Shown piece after piece: positions 51,737-61,048 of a stretch of 64,000 nt of DNA. Numbering within the stretch: position 1 is the stretch's first letter; each line of letters starts with the position of its first letter. A model generated the notes under the pieces. The model saw nothing but the letters and a program-made list of their open reading frames with translations. It did no database searches and had not been told where the DNA came from. Where the stretch lies: contig NZ_HG992750.1 in the NCBI RefSeq assembly GCF_905175385.1, positions 1,364,001-1,428,000 of the forward strand. The letters are read 5' to 3'. The translations under genes and the position numbers were made by a program. The DNA is from Vibrio sp. B1FLJ16 (GTDB lineage: Bacteria > Pseudomonadota > Gammaproteobacteria > Enterobacterales > Vibrionaceae).

Positions 51737-53149
51737 TTATCTGCCAAAAGGTTTTCTTCTGGTTATTGCTAAAAGCAGGGTTAGTAACAACAAGTGAATA
51801 TGCCCTAGAGAGCCGCCACTACTGTTTTCTTCATCATCACAACCAAAAATAACGTACTGCCCATCGATACTAGTTTCACACTGTCCGTCGTCACTCACCT
51901 CAACGTCGTCTGTATCCGAGTCAGCCTCAACACTATCTTCAGTTACAGTCTCATCCTCGCTTTCAGTAGCCTCTTCCTCAACCATTAAGAAATCAGGCTT
52001 TGAAATGACCAGTTCAGGCGGTTCTTCGCTATTAATATACGAGTCAATCCAGTCTCTGTAATACGAGACATTGGTATACCAGGTAGGTAGGGTTACAGAG
52101 CTACATACGCTGTTAATAATAGGACCCGCACTGATAATACCTACTTGCGTGAAGGTAAGGTCATCAACGTTACGTAACAATAGAGGGCCTCCGGTGTCTC
52201 CTAAACACGCACCGTTACCGTATAGTGTATCATCCCCACCTGTTTCTTCCTCTATAGGCTCTTCTTCAAGTGTGGGGCGTATAATCTCTGTAGGTAAGGT
52301 ACATAGCTTTTGCGGATCTAACGGAGACTCAATGTAAATTGGCAGCTCTTCTGCCGACTCCAGGCGCTCGTAACATAGCGAAATCGGATAGTAAGAAACG
52401 TCCGTTTCTCTAAAGTCAGTTGTACTACTGCCCATTTCGGGATCTGAGTCACCACCCGTCCCCCAACCTGCTACTTTTACATTTGGAACTGGCTCCGCAG
52501 AATTCCATTCACCCTCTAAATAAGATAAAGCAGTATCACTACTAGAATCACCCAGTGTTACCACTCCCACAAATTCTTCCGGAAAATCGCGTTCAACATA
52601 GAGTAAAGCAATATCATTCTGATAAGCCGTTGATTTAAGTACCGTCAGTTCAGTTTCAGCTGAAGTGTCTGTAGTGTCTGTAGTGTCTGTAGTGTCTGTA
52701 GTGTCTGTAGTGTCTGTAGTGTCTGTAGTGTCAATTGTGGTGACAGACTGCTCAGGATAATAGTCTGGATGTATAACTACATGAGTTACTTTATAAATGT
52801 CACTGATCTCAACTAAAGACAAGTCCGACTTACCAACCGTTATTGATATTTCTTTAGGTTTAGCCACATCATATAGCGTAAAAACATCGGCATTTTCACT
52901 GCTATCTTCCAGGCTGGCATTTGATGCGACTAAACAGTGAGCTGCTGTCATTACCCAGCGCTTGCCTACAATCGTCGCTCCACAAGCATGGTCCTCAGCG
53001 AAAACACTGGCTCGTACCGACGCTAAAAAAGAGTATTCACTTTCAAAAGTTTCTTGCAAAACTGGAACATAATCATCATTAACAACAATCGCATAAATGG
53101 GTGAACTCACTAAAAATGAGGCCAAGAGCGGTGTCCATTTCTTTCTCAT
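51737..53149 (-). CDS. Trypsin-like protease with GlyGly-CTERM and Thr in the Ser position
   Basis: 470 residues from the ATG at 53149 (GGAAG upstream). Signal peptide to about residue 20 (SSPIYA). S1 protease domain: His71 in MTAAHC, Asp179 in QNDIALL, but the nucleophile motif reads CLGDTGGPL, so residue 319 is Thr where trypsins have Ser. A DTT repeat (140-160) is inserted before Asp179. Acidic linker (residues about 395-440), then GGSLG, a hydrophobic helix and RR: the GlyGly-CTERM signal cut by rhombosortase, for type II secretion. Related to Vibrio VesA/B/C. Thr319 may reduce or abolish activity. Confidence 0.92.
   Translation of the reverse strand: MRKKWTPLLASFLVSSPIYAIVVNDDYVPVLQETFESEYSFLASVRASVFAEDHACGATIVGKRWVMTAAHCLVASNASLEDSSENADVFTLYDVAKPKEISITVGKSDLSLVEISDIYKVTHVVIHPDYYPEQSVTTIDTTDTTDTTDTTDTTDTTDTTDTSAETELTVLKSTAYQNDIALLYVERDFPEEFVGVVTLGDSSSDTALSYLEGEWNSAEPVPNVKVAGWGTGGDSDPEMGSSTTDFRETDVSYYPISLCYERLESAEELPIYIESPLDPQKLCTLPTEIIRPTLEEEPIEEETGGDDTLYGNGACLGDTGGPLLLRNVDDLTFTQVGIISAGPIINSVCSSVTLPTWYTNVSYYRDWIDSYINSEEPPELVISKPDFLMVEEEATESEDETVTEDSVEADSDTDDVEVSDDGQCETSIDGQYVIFGCDDEENSSGGSLGHIHLLLLTLLLAITRRKPFGR
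52664..52735 (-). repeat. Nine-base tandem repeat inside the protease gene
   Basis: AGTGTCTGT is repeated seven times without error, then once partially. In protein it gives Asp-Thr-Thr seven times. Copy number should vary by slippage without breaking frame. Confidence 0.95.
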
Positions 53150-53417
53150 ATTCTTCCTTCCATAGCTGAACACAGTTGGCTGAGTTAAAAAGACTTACTC
53201 CACTTATGCACTTTTACGCTCAAGCAACTACTTGCACAAATTGTAGATACTAATTCCAACATTATCTGAGACTTATGTTGTAAAAAAAGAAATATGAGAT
53301 TTAATTCTAAAGTTTTACCAAATGATCACTCTCTAATGCTAATTTGTGACATAGAGTACGGTAACTATTTGAAAACCAGTTTAATGACTTTTCACTTATG
53401 AAGTTCGATCCTTAGTT

Positions 53418-54587
53418 CTAAAACCAACTCGCGACCAGACGCTTAAACCAGTCTGTTAGTTGCTTGAAGAGTCCCCCTTTCTCTACCACATTTAGCGCTA
53501 CTAACTCGGTCTCTTTTACTGTGTCGCCATCCACTTTGTACACGACCTTGCCGACAATCTGGCCTTTATCTATCGGCGCGATCAAATCACCTGTGTACTC
53601 AATTTCAGCGTTCAGCTTGTTTACATCGCCCTTTGGTAACGTAAGAAAAACATCGCGATTAACCCCTACTTTCAGATTGTCAGTGCTGCCCATCCAGACA
53701 CGAGCAGTCGCAATATCTTGGCCTGATGTTACCGGCATAACAGTGTCATAGAATCGGAAACCATAGCTCAACAACTGTTTACTTTCCGCTTCACGTGCAC
53801 TCGCACTTTTCGCACCCATCACGACCGCAATCAGGCGCATGTCACCACTGGTTGCCGACGTCGCAAGGCTATAACCCGCACCGCTTGTATATCCTGTTTT
53901 CATGCCATCGACCTTCAAGCTGCGATCACGAAGAAGACCATTGCGGTTATATTGCGTTATGCCGTTGTAGGTAAACGAGGTTTCGCTGTACATAGGGTAG
54001 ATGTCAGGTAAATCACGAATAATTGCTTGTCCCAGCTTGGCGATATCGTGTGGTGTAGAGTACAGGCCTTCGCTATCTAATCCATGCGGGTTCGTAAAAG
54101 CGCTATTGGTTAAGCCCAGCTGTTTTGCCCAACCGTTCATGAGGTTCACAAATCCCGACTCACTACCTGCAACATGTTCTGCAATTGCAACACTGGCATC
54201 GTTGCCAGACTGAACCACTAACCCTCGATAGAGATCAGACAATGAGACCGATTTATTCACTTCGATGAACATCTTAGAGGAGTCAGGAAAATTCTTAGCC
54301 CAGGCATTACGGCTGATTACTACCTCATCATCAAGGCTGATATTCCCAGCATTAACTTCTCTGCCTGCAACATAGGCCGTCATTAACTTAGTTAAACTAG
54401 CCGGATTTAAACGTTTATCTGCTTCCCGTTCTACCAATACTGTGCCGGTATGATAATCCATCAGGACATACCCTTTAGAACTCAGTACAGGTGCATTCGG
54501 GACAACAGTTGGAGCAGCAAAAGACAAAGCAGAGAACGCAGCGAAACCCGTAAGAATGGGAAGTTGGAATATAATATTTTTTCTCAT
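53418..54587 (-). CDS. dacA: D-alanyl-D-alanine carboxypeptidase (PBP5/6 type)
   Basis: 389 residues. A signal peptide of about 24 residues precedes the peptidase S11 domain: PASLTKLMTAY (Ser64, Lys67), VVQSGNDAS (SxN) and VDGMKTGYTSGAGYS (KTG). The C-terminal beta domain (residues about 285-370) and an amphipathic end (LFKQLTDWFKRLVASWF) anchor it to the inner membrane face. It trims the last D-Ala from peptidoglycan stems and sets cross-linking. Vibrio genomes often carry a second copy; which dac this is cannot be settled here. Confidence 0.94.
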   Translation of the reverse strand: MRKNIIFQLPILTGFAAFSALSFAAPTVVPNAPVLSSKGYVLMDYHTGTVLVEREADKRLNPASLTKLMTAYVAGREVNAGNISLDDEVVISRNAWAKNFPDSSKMFIEVNKSVSLSDLYRGLVVQSGNDASVAIAEHVAGSESGFVNLMNGWAKQLGLTNSAFTNPHGLDSEGLYSTPHDIAKLGQAIIRDLPDIYPMYSETSFTYNGITQYNRNGLLRDRSLKVDGMKTGYTSGAGYSLATSATSGDMRLIAVVMGAKSASAREAESKQLLSYGFRFYDTVMPVTSGQDIATARVWMGSTDNLKVGVNRDVFLTLPKGDVNKLNAEIEYTGDLIAPIDKGQIVGKVVYKVDGDTVKETELVALNVVEKGGLFKQLTDWFKRLVASWF

Positions 54588-54815
54588 TATGACACTGACC
54601 TTAGTAACAATCGGTTTCTATCCATTAGATGCTATAGGTATCGAGTATATTGAAACTCGGCTCAGTTACAGTAGCAATGTTACCAATGGTTACTTTTATT
54701 ACATATTTTTCGAGAAGAAATAGGTTTGAGGATCTAGTCAGTATTAAAAGCGTGCTAAATATATTAAATAAATATTTAACAAAAAGTTGCGCAGTAGTTA
54801 ATTAATCATAGAGAA

Positions 54816-54990
54816 ATAAAAAAAATGTCCGCATACAGGCAGGTTCTAAAACACTTATGCGGACTTAAGGATAAGTCAGTTCATGCAATATTGAACTGAA
54901 AACTAAGGGGTAATGAAAACCGAATATTCATGATTTCCAATGTTTGCCATGTTACTTCGCTCAGGCTTTATATTGTTAGATTCAGGTCAA
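54816..54990 (-). ncRNA. Candidate small RNA, perhaps with a 15-residue peptide
   Basis: On the minus strand TCAGTTCA/TGAACTGA (54876-54899) is followed by a second stem GTCCGCATA/TATGCGGAC (54827-54864) and then eight T: a textbook terminator. No gene explains it, since yghU has its own terminator at 55260-55282. A short frame with GAAGTAAC before the ATG (54903-54950) reads MANIGNHEYSVFITP. The 5' end is a guess; I see no firm promoter. The remainder of 54588-55259 is AT-rich and empty. Confidence 0.45.
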
Positions 54991-55254
54991 TAGTAATCTG
55001 GACAAAATTCAAAGCAAGCAAATATACCAAGCTTACTTAATAAGGATTAGATAAAAAACAAAAATATAGCACCAAACATTAATTTTATTTATTTCTAACC
55101 ATAATGAAATTTATACATTACTGAAAATTTATTTACAGACATGTAATAAATTAAATTGCTAGCATCCCTTAGAGTTCAGCATCAACAAACATTTAATAAA
55201 TATAATAAAATTAATTTTAAAGAAGAAAAACCATTTTACTGGTCTAAGAACATA

Positions 55255-55282
55255 GAAAGCGCGCACCAAAGTATGGTGCGCG
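55255..55282 (-). terminator. Terminator of yghU
   Basis: On the minus strand CGCGCACCA pairs with TGGTGCGCG around five bases and runs into CTTTCT, 10 bases past the stop. Confidence 0.82.
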
Positions 55283-55291
55283 GAATGATAA

Positions 55292-56149
55292 CTAAGGTTT
55301 TAGTTTTAGAACATCGTCGATGTCCTGAGCACTATGACGTTCAGCAAGGAACTCCCCGTCTTCACCCCATGAACGGTTAACGATTCGACCACGTTTGACC
55401 GCTTCACGCTCATCAATCGCTTTTGCCCATCGCACAACATGTTTGTAGCTGCTTACATCTAAAAATTCAGCCGCATCGTAAGCTCGTCCCAGAACAAGGT
55501 TGCCATACCACGGCCAAGTCGCGATATCCGCGATGCTGTATTCTTCCCCACCTAAAAACTCATTCTTAGCTAAGCGCTTATCCAGTACGTCCAACTGACG
55601 TTTCGCTTCCATCGTAAAGCGGTTAATAGGATACTCAAATTTCTCTGGCGCATAGGCATAGAAATGACCAAAGCCTCCACCCAGATATGGCGCTGAACCC
55701 TGAAGCCAAAATAGCCAGTTCATCACTTCAGCACGCTTTGCTCCCGCTTTAGGTAAAAACAAACCAAACTTTTCTGCCAAATAAAACAGGATGTTACCCG
55801 ATTCAAAAACATTGACCGGCGCTTCACCTGAGCGGTCCACTAACGCAGGAATTTTTGAATTTGGATTTACCTCAACAAAGCCAGAGCCAAATTGGTCTCC
55901 GTCACCAATCTTAATCAGATAAGCATCGTATTCCGCTTCTTTAACACCAGCAGCTAAAAGCTCTTCAAACATGATAGTGACCTTTTGGCCATTCGGCGTG
56001 CCCATTGAATAGAGCTGGAATGGATGTTCACCGACTGGAAGCTCTTGCTCGTGGCGTGCTCCCGAATCTGGTCGGTTAATACTCGCCCATTGGCCGCCAT
56101 TTTCACTGTCGTTCGTCCAAACTTTTGGTGGAATATATTCGTTTGCCAT
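55292..56149 (-). CDS. yghU: Glutathione-dependent disulfide-bond oxidoreductase
   Basis: 285 residues; E. coli YghU has 288. N-terminus YIPPKVWTNDSENGGQWASI is diagnostic, followed by a GST N-domain (QLYSMGTPNGQKVTIMFEEL) and the all-helical C-domain (YLGGGFGHFYAYAPEKFEYP, ADIATWPWYG). It binds two glutathione molecules, reduces small disulfides and has weak peroxidase activity. Single gene. Confidence 0.96.
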   Translation of the reverse strand: MANEYIPPKVWTNDSENGGQWASINRPDSGARHEQELPVGEHPFQLYSMGTPNGQKVTIMFEELLAAGVKEAEYDAYLIKIGDGDQFGSGFVEVNPNSKIPALVDRSGEAPVNVFESGNILFYLAEKFGLFLPKAGAKRAEVMNWLFWLQGSAPYLGGGFGHFYAYAPEKFEYPINRFTMEAKRQLDVLDKRLAKNEFLGGEEYSIADIATWPWYGNLVLGRAYDAAEFLDVSSYKHVVRWAKAIDEREAVKRGRIVNRSWGEDGEFLAERHSAQDIDDVLKLKP

Positions 56150-56193
56150 TGTTATTCTTTCTTCCTTATCCTAATCAAATACCTGAGTAACAC

Positions 56194-56236
56194 ACATACC
56201 CAAATTACCTGCATTTTGAAGTCATTTGGTTATATA
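56194..56236. repeat. Minimal copy of the 269-bp repeat
   Basis: ACATACCCAAATTACCTGCA and GAAGTCATTTGGTTATAT face each other with only TTTT between. They resemble the ends of the 269-bp element but with more changes. Confidence 0.45.
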
Positions 56237-56365
56237 AATTACCCAACCATAATCAGAATATTAGGCCGAAGAAGAGAAATAAAAACCCCAGTTACCAGTT
56301 TGATTAGAACCTTTGGTTATGGAAGTTTCTTTCACGCTATAAGTGAGCAGAATAAAATTTCCGGA

Positions 56366-56399
56366 ATGAAAAACCGCCCCAAAAGAGGGATGGGGCGGT
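56366..56399 (-). terminator. Terminator of the SDR gene
   Basis: On the minus strand CCGCCCC pairs with GGGGCGG and is followed by TTTTTCATTCC, ten bases after the SDR stop. Confidence 0.82.
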
Positions 56400-56408
56400 G
56401 AAGAAGTA

Positions 56409-57128
56409 TTACAAGACTAATCCGCCATCAATTTTCAGGACTTGTCCTGTTATGAACTCACTCTTATCTGATGCTAAAAACGCAACACCATTTGCAATGT
56501 CTCTAACCGAGCCCATTCGTCCCAATGGTGTTTTTCCTTCCATCATTGTGATCACTTTTTCCGGCAGGTCTTTCGTCATATCGGTAGCAATAAAGCCGGG
56601 AGCGACACAATTCACACGAATCTGCGCACCTTTACGGGCTAGTTCTTTCGCCCAGCCTTTACTCATTGAGATCACACCACCTTTACTTGCAGCGTAATTA
56701 CTTTGACCAATATTCCCGTCCGTACCAACAATTGAGGAGATATTAATGATACTGCCAGACCCTTGATTTAACATGACTGGAGCAACGCTTTGAGTGAGTA
56801 GAAATACCGCTTTAAGGTTGACATCAATGACACTGTCCCAGTCCTTCTCAAGCATATCCTGCAGAAGTGCATCTCTTGTGATACCTGCATTATTCACTAA
56901 TACATCAATGCGGTGATGTTTACTGATGATACTGTCTACCACTTCACCGACACCATTATGGTCACACAAATTAACCTGATAACTTGAAAGTTGATCTGAT
57001 TGCCCCCACTCGACTGGCGAAATATCTAACCCGATGACGCTAAAGCCATCTTCCAGTAGTTGCTCACAAATTGCTCGGCCAATACCGCGCGCCGCACCAG
57101 TGACAACGGCTACTTTGTCATTTTTCAT
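56409..57128 (-). CDS. Short-chain dehydrogenase (FabG/PhaB-like)
   Basis: 239 residues. Cofactor site VVTGAARGIGRAI, NNAGITRD, the catalytic Ser-Tyr-Lys in NISSIVGTDGNIGQSNYAASKGG, and the C-terminal TGQVLKIDGGLVL. It would reduce a 3-oxoacyl-ACP or acetoacetyl-CoA with NADPH. The NVNLKAVFLLTQSV and LLQDMLEKDWDSV stretches fit FabG paralogues. Not in a fatty-acid operon, so specialised use is likely. Confidence 0.9.
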   Translation of the reverse strand: MKNDKVAVVTGAARGIGRAICEQLLEDGFSVIGLDISPVEWGQSDQLSSYQVNLCDHNGVGEVVDSIISKHHRIDVLVNNAGITRDALLQDMLEKDWDSVIDVNLKAVFLLTQSVAPVMLNQGSGSIINISSIVGTDGNIGQSNYAASKGGVISMSKGWAKELARKGAQIRVNCVAPGFIATDMTKDLPEKVITMMEGKTPLGRMGSVRDIANGVAFLASDKSEFITGQVLKIDGGLVL

Positions 57129-57424
57129 CTTGATAATCCTTCTCTGTAGAGAATATACAGCGCTTTAACCGCTATTTTTCATATCCTCTTTCGCTTCTCG
57201 TTCTAACACGCCTTAGCGATGCTTATAGAACTATAGATAGATTTTGCGTTTGAAACGTGAGCAATTCGATACAAATAAGCAAGAGTTTGCCGAGCCAGCC
57301 TTATCATAACCGCTATAGTTCAATAGATTCACATATGCTCGGTCCAAATACTTTAACCCCCTTCAGGCTTATTAGGCGTACAATAAAATCAAAGTCAGCT
57401 AAAAATAGGTTTCGTAATTTCAGT

Positions 57425-58078
57425 ATGTTGAATATGAATTTTGCGCAAAGAGTTGTCGTTAATACAACTCAGCAAGAGTGGATTGCCAGCCCGGCGTCAG
57501 GAGTTTGGCGTAAGCCATTAGAACGAGAAGCGAAAGAATCCGGGCACACAACTAGCATTGTAAAATATGAAGCTGGATCACGTTTTTCTACTCATTATCA
57601 CCCATATGGTGAAGAGATTTTCGTACTTGAAGGCGTATTTTCTGATGAAAACGGCGATTATCCAGCCGGCACTTATATTCGAAACCCTCCGGGCAGTCAC
57701 CATGCGCCTTTCAGCAAAGAGGGTTGTGTTATTCTGGTAAAACTTAACCAGTTTGATCCAGAAGATCTCGCCACTGTCCGAATCGATACAAACTCACCAG
57801 AATGGCTGCCTGGCATCGGAGGACTTGAAGTCATGCCTTTGCATGAATATAAGCACGAACACGTAGCGTTGGTAAAATGGCCAAAAGGCGAACGCTTTCA
57901 GCCACACCGACACTTTGGTGGAGAAGAGATATTTGTTTTGTCGGGTGAGTTTAATGATGAGTTCGGAACCTACCCTAAGCATACCTGGCTGCGGAATCCA
58001 CATGCCAGTGAGCATTTTCCATTTGTACAAGAAGAGACCATCATCTGGGTTAAAACCGGACACTTACCTGTGGTTTAA
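57425..58078 (+). CDS. Double cupin protein (ChrR-like)
   Basis: 217 residues from ATG 57425; an ATG three codons later is equally possible, and the frame is open to 57257 without a site. Two tandem cupins: FSTHYHPYGEEIFVLEGVFSDENG and FQPHRHFGGEEIFVLSGEFNDEFG, each with the metal H-x-H and Glu. The opening VASP-like IASPASGVWRKPLERE is the ChrR cupin form. In ChrR this domain senses singlet oxygen with an anti-sigma part, which is missing here. Role unknown. Confidence 0.87.
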   Translation: MLNMNFAQRVVVNTTQQEWIASPASGVWRKPLEREAKESGHTTSIVKYEAGSRFSTHYHPYGEEIFVLEGVFSDENGDYPAGTYIRNPPGSHHAPFSKEGCVILVKLNQFDPEDLATVRIDTNSPEWLPGIGGLEVMPLHEYKHEHVALVKWPKGERFQPHRHFGGEEIFVLSGEFNDEFGTYPKHTWLRNPHASEHFPFVQEETIIWVKTGHLPVV

Positions 58079-58143
58079 GCCAGCAGAATTAAGAGAGGAA
58101 AGCGGCTCTCATCCCAAGATGCGAGCCGATACTCATCAGTCGG

Positions 58144-58383
58144 TCATGCACCCATAATCCTGGTATGCAGCCAGTCTTTCAGCTCAGCACGATTCAGTTT
58201 CAGTACATTCATTTCACGATCATCAATGGGGCTTCCCTGTAGTTCCAAAACGCGAATTTCTTTATCTAATGCATTGTAGTTGCGAACATTCTCTGCAAAT
58301 GATGAATCGCGTTCAGCAAGCTGAGCGATAGTATCCAAATGCTCTGGGAATTCATGAGTTAATGAGTGATTTTCTCCTAACAT
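58144..58383 (-). CDS. YdcH-family small protein (DUF465)
   Basis: 79 residues from ATG 58383 (AGAGGT upstream). Family layout is clear: MLGENHSLTHEFPEHLDTI, FAENVRNYNALDKEIRVLE and a helical end KLNRAELKDWLHTRI. A coiled-coil hairpin; function not established. Single gene. Confidence 0.9.
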   Translation of the reverse strand: MLGENHSLTHEFPEHLDTIAQLAERDSSFAENVRNYNALDKEIRVLELQGSPIDDREMNVLKLNRAELKDWLHTRIMGA

Positions 58384-59047
58384 ATAAACCTCTTGTTGGA
58401 CTGTTGATGTATATGTTTTGCTCACTTTTCAAGCGGCGTACTAGAATCTGCTGACCTTTCGAGATCAACAGACCTTAATAACCATAGCACTTGATGAATA
58501 AAGGCATCACAGAATAGAGCACACTTTTGCAATCCTAGCAGTCGAACGAACTACCAGTGACAGTCCATTATCACTAATGCAAATATTCATATCCGAGTAT
58601 TCAACTGACTTACTAAATCCAGAGCATGGTATCTGTAATTAAGCGGGGTTTATCACTGGTCTACACAAACTCTCAGGTAAAAAACAGCCTAGAAAAAGTT
58701 CCCTTGTAAAAAAATTATTTTTCCATCAAATCAGTATTCTACGGTAAGTGACTGTTTTATATTGCCCTTCTATATGCAACTGAGAGTTTGAGATAAATCA
58801 CATATTGCTGGCTATCAAACTAACGTCTATCTTTCATAAAAACGCATCAACTGTGTAGCATATCTTCTCTATTTCAGACGTTTACAGGCAGTGGAATAGA
58901 GTGATTAAAAGTGTCGGCACCACAGAAGTAAGTACAACGATGTAGTCAGCTACTAAGAGTTGGTCACAACCATTCTGAAAGTTGCGATGGTAATCATGCT
59001 GATTGGGCAATGATATCAATCGTACTGAGATACTAGGGGGTATCAGG
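58384..59047. other. Non-coding gap upstream of the secreted unknown
   Basis: About 660 bases with no supported gene. A CRP-like TTTGAGATAAATCACA lies near 58786-58803. No RNA motif or terminator is evident. Confidence 0.45.
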
Positions 59048-60028
59048 ATGAACACTCGAATACTAAGAAGACTCGTCACTACAAGCTTGTCCGTCGTATG
59101 CTTTTATGTTCCCACTTTCTACACCAACGCGGCAGCTCCAAACTGCGACAATATACTGGCCACTAACCGAACGTCCGTATCAGATAAGATGGTAAGTTTG
59201 CTCGGCAAAGACATCACCATATCCAATCACATCACCACAGTAATTCCGACACAAAACAATCCGTTTGTAACCGAAGAGCTCGTGTCAGTTTCCAATGACG
59301 TATCACCAAATGGTTCTCTTCCAAAGCAAACTCCAGAAGAGATAAAGGCAGTTCGAGCTAATTTAGAACAGGCAGCTCAGGAAGCCGAACGATTACAAAG
59401 TACACTTGAACTGGCTTTTGTTGGTGTACTTGACGGGTATTGTCAGTTTTCGACTCATGAGCTTACTGAAGCGGCGAAAATAGACTTCGACCATGTCGAA
59501 GGTCTGGTTCTCTATTCAATTCCCGCTCTAATCGCGATGGTTGATCAGTCATACGCTATGGCAGTCAAACCAGATGAAGAAAATAATGAAAACGAAGCAA
59601 CGGCAATAGCTAGTTATCAAAGCGACAACGTACTGGTAAAAGTTGAAGAGTTCGATGGCTCTCATCTTACCTTCTCGGTCACTAATGTTGCTGCAGAAGG
59701 TGCGGTGGAACCCGAGTTCAATACCTTTAAAGCCTATCGTAGTGACAGTGGGAGCCTGACGTACCGAACCGAATCTCTGCTCAGCATTCAAGATGCGAGT
59801 GGTAATAGCCTGCCGACCATAGGAATCGCAGAGCTGTCTTCTCAGGAAGAAGAGAGTTTAACTATCTCCCCGGGAGAAACCCGCAAGTTCATTACCCAGC
59901 TCGAATCTGAAGTGGACCCACATTCTCAGTTAAGTATCGAGTTTCCGGCACGGGCGCTAAATACTGCTGAGTCATTTTCTTTATCATTCGCAGACTCAAG
60001 CGCACTCGCTACTGCTGGAGTAAATTAG
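59048..60028 (+). CDS. Secreted protein of unknown function
   Basis: 326 residues from ATG 59048, 15 codons inside the open frame and preceded by GGGGGTATCAGG. A signal peptide ends near NAAA (residue 31). The mature protein has two Cys near its start (PNCDN) and centre (GYCQF), a helical EQAAQEAERLQSTLELAF stretch and a beta-rich C-terminal half. No domain recognised. Periplasmic or secreted. Single gene with a terminator. Confidence 0.75.
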   Translation: MNTRILRRLVTTSLSVVCFYVPTFYTNAAAPNCDNILATNRTSVSDKMVSLLGKDITISNHITTVIPTQNNPFVTEELVSVSNDVSPNGSLPKQTPEEIKAVRANLEQAAQEAERLQSTLELAFVGVLDGYCQFSTHELTEAAKIDFDHVEGLVLYSIPALIAMVDQSYAMAVKPDEENNENEATAIASYQSDNVLVKVEEFDGSHLTFSVTNVAAEGAVEPEFNTFKAYRSDSGSLTYRTESLLSIQDASGNSLPTIGIAELSSQEEESLTISPGETRKFITQLESEVDPHSQLSIEFPARALNTAESFSLSFADSSALATAGVN

Positions 60029-60066
60029 TTCGAACAACCGGTACTGAACCTACGTCATCCATAGTC

Positions 60067-60097
60067 AAAGCAGGCCTGATAAGCCTGCTTTAACTAT
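60067..60097 (+). terminator. Terminator after the secreted unknown
   Basis: AAAGCAGGC pairs with GCCTGCTTT around CTGATAA, followed by AACTATTTG, about 40 bases past the stop. Confidence 0.82.
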
Positions 60098-60197
60098 TTG
60101 TCCAAGAGAAAACCTAAACAGTGAGCCGGCAATTAGCAATCTCTTTATTTCTGCGATAAAAAGACTCTAATCACCATAAGTAACAGAGAGACAGAAT

Positions 60198-60909
60198 TTG
60201 GCCTCAAAGAATAAGCTCGTCCGTTATACTGCGACTGAAGTATCTGATGTTTTTGAAAAAGAAGACGAACTCCTTGCCCAGGTTCAGTCCAATCATCTTT
60301 CACAAGTTCTTCTGCTTTGGCAAGTTAAAAGCCCGACTCTGGTGCTGCCTGCGGGCAAGAAGTGGTCTGCGTCGGAAGATCTCAAGAACGCTCTGCACTA
60401 CTCAGGCTGGAAGTTATTCTCGCGCAAAACTGGTGGTGCACCCGTGCCTCAAGTACCTGGAATCATTAACCTCTCCCATATTTATACCTGGCCAGATACC
60501 GTGCCGTATGACATTAAAAAAGCGTACCTCGATTTATGTGCAATCTTAACCGTCTTTTTTGAACAACTCGGTGTGAAGGTCGATGTACACGCAACGCCCA
60601 ATTCATACTGCGATGGTGACTACAACTTAAATATCGGGGGACAAAAAATCGTCGGTACCGCGCAGCGCGTGTTATTAAAAAAAAGGAGGCGGAAAAGTTG
60701 TTTTATCTCAGGCTTGTATTCTGATTGATGCTGATGTCGACAAAATCGTAGAACCAGTGCACCTGTGTAACCAACTTTGTGGCCACAGCGACGATATACG
60801 CGGTGATGTCCACACTCCATTATTCGATCACATTAGTGAAAGACCGGCTATTGACTCACTATTTCAGCAACTAAGCAGTGCCTTTCTGAAACACGCTAAA
60901 CCTGCATAA
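60198..60909 (+). pseudogene. Lipoate-protein ligase-like gene, frameshifted
   Basis: Starts at a TTG (60198). The first frame carries LLLWQVKSPTLVLPAGKKW, GGAPVPQVPGIINLS and DYNLNIGGQKIVGTAQR, the latter being the lysine-bearing catalytic segment of the LplA/LipB/BirA fold. At a run of eight A (60677-60684) the frame breaks. With seven A it continues LLKKGGGKVVLSQACILIDA and on to TAA 60907-60909, giving about 236 residues. The family attaches lipoate or octanoate to carrier proteins. Either broken in nature or a homopolymer sequencing error. Confidence 0.85.
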
Positions 60910-61048
60910 AAATAGCGATATGGATAACTACCCCGGCAAGTACATTAATACACAGAAAATCAATGTGCTTCGGAAGCAATTCGTCACTGGTTACATCAGA
61001 CAAAGTCGCTTACGATAGCAAATATCCAAAAAAGTTTGTGAACCTCTC

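Noticed and set aside
55156..55380. A 74-residue frame on the plus strand at the yghU end
   Set aside because: It runs through the yghU terminator and overlaps its 3' coding end in antisense.
60677..60692. Programmed ribosomal frameshifting at the A8 run in the lipoate ligase-like gene
   Set aside because: The AGGAGG lies downstream rather than upstream and the needed shift is +1, unlike the dnaX-type signal. Slippage or sequencing error is simpler.
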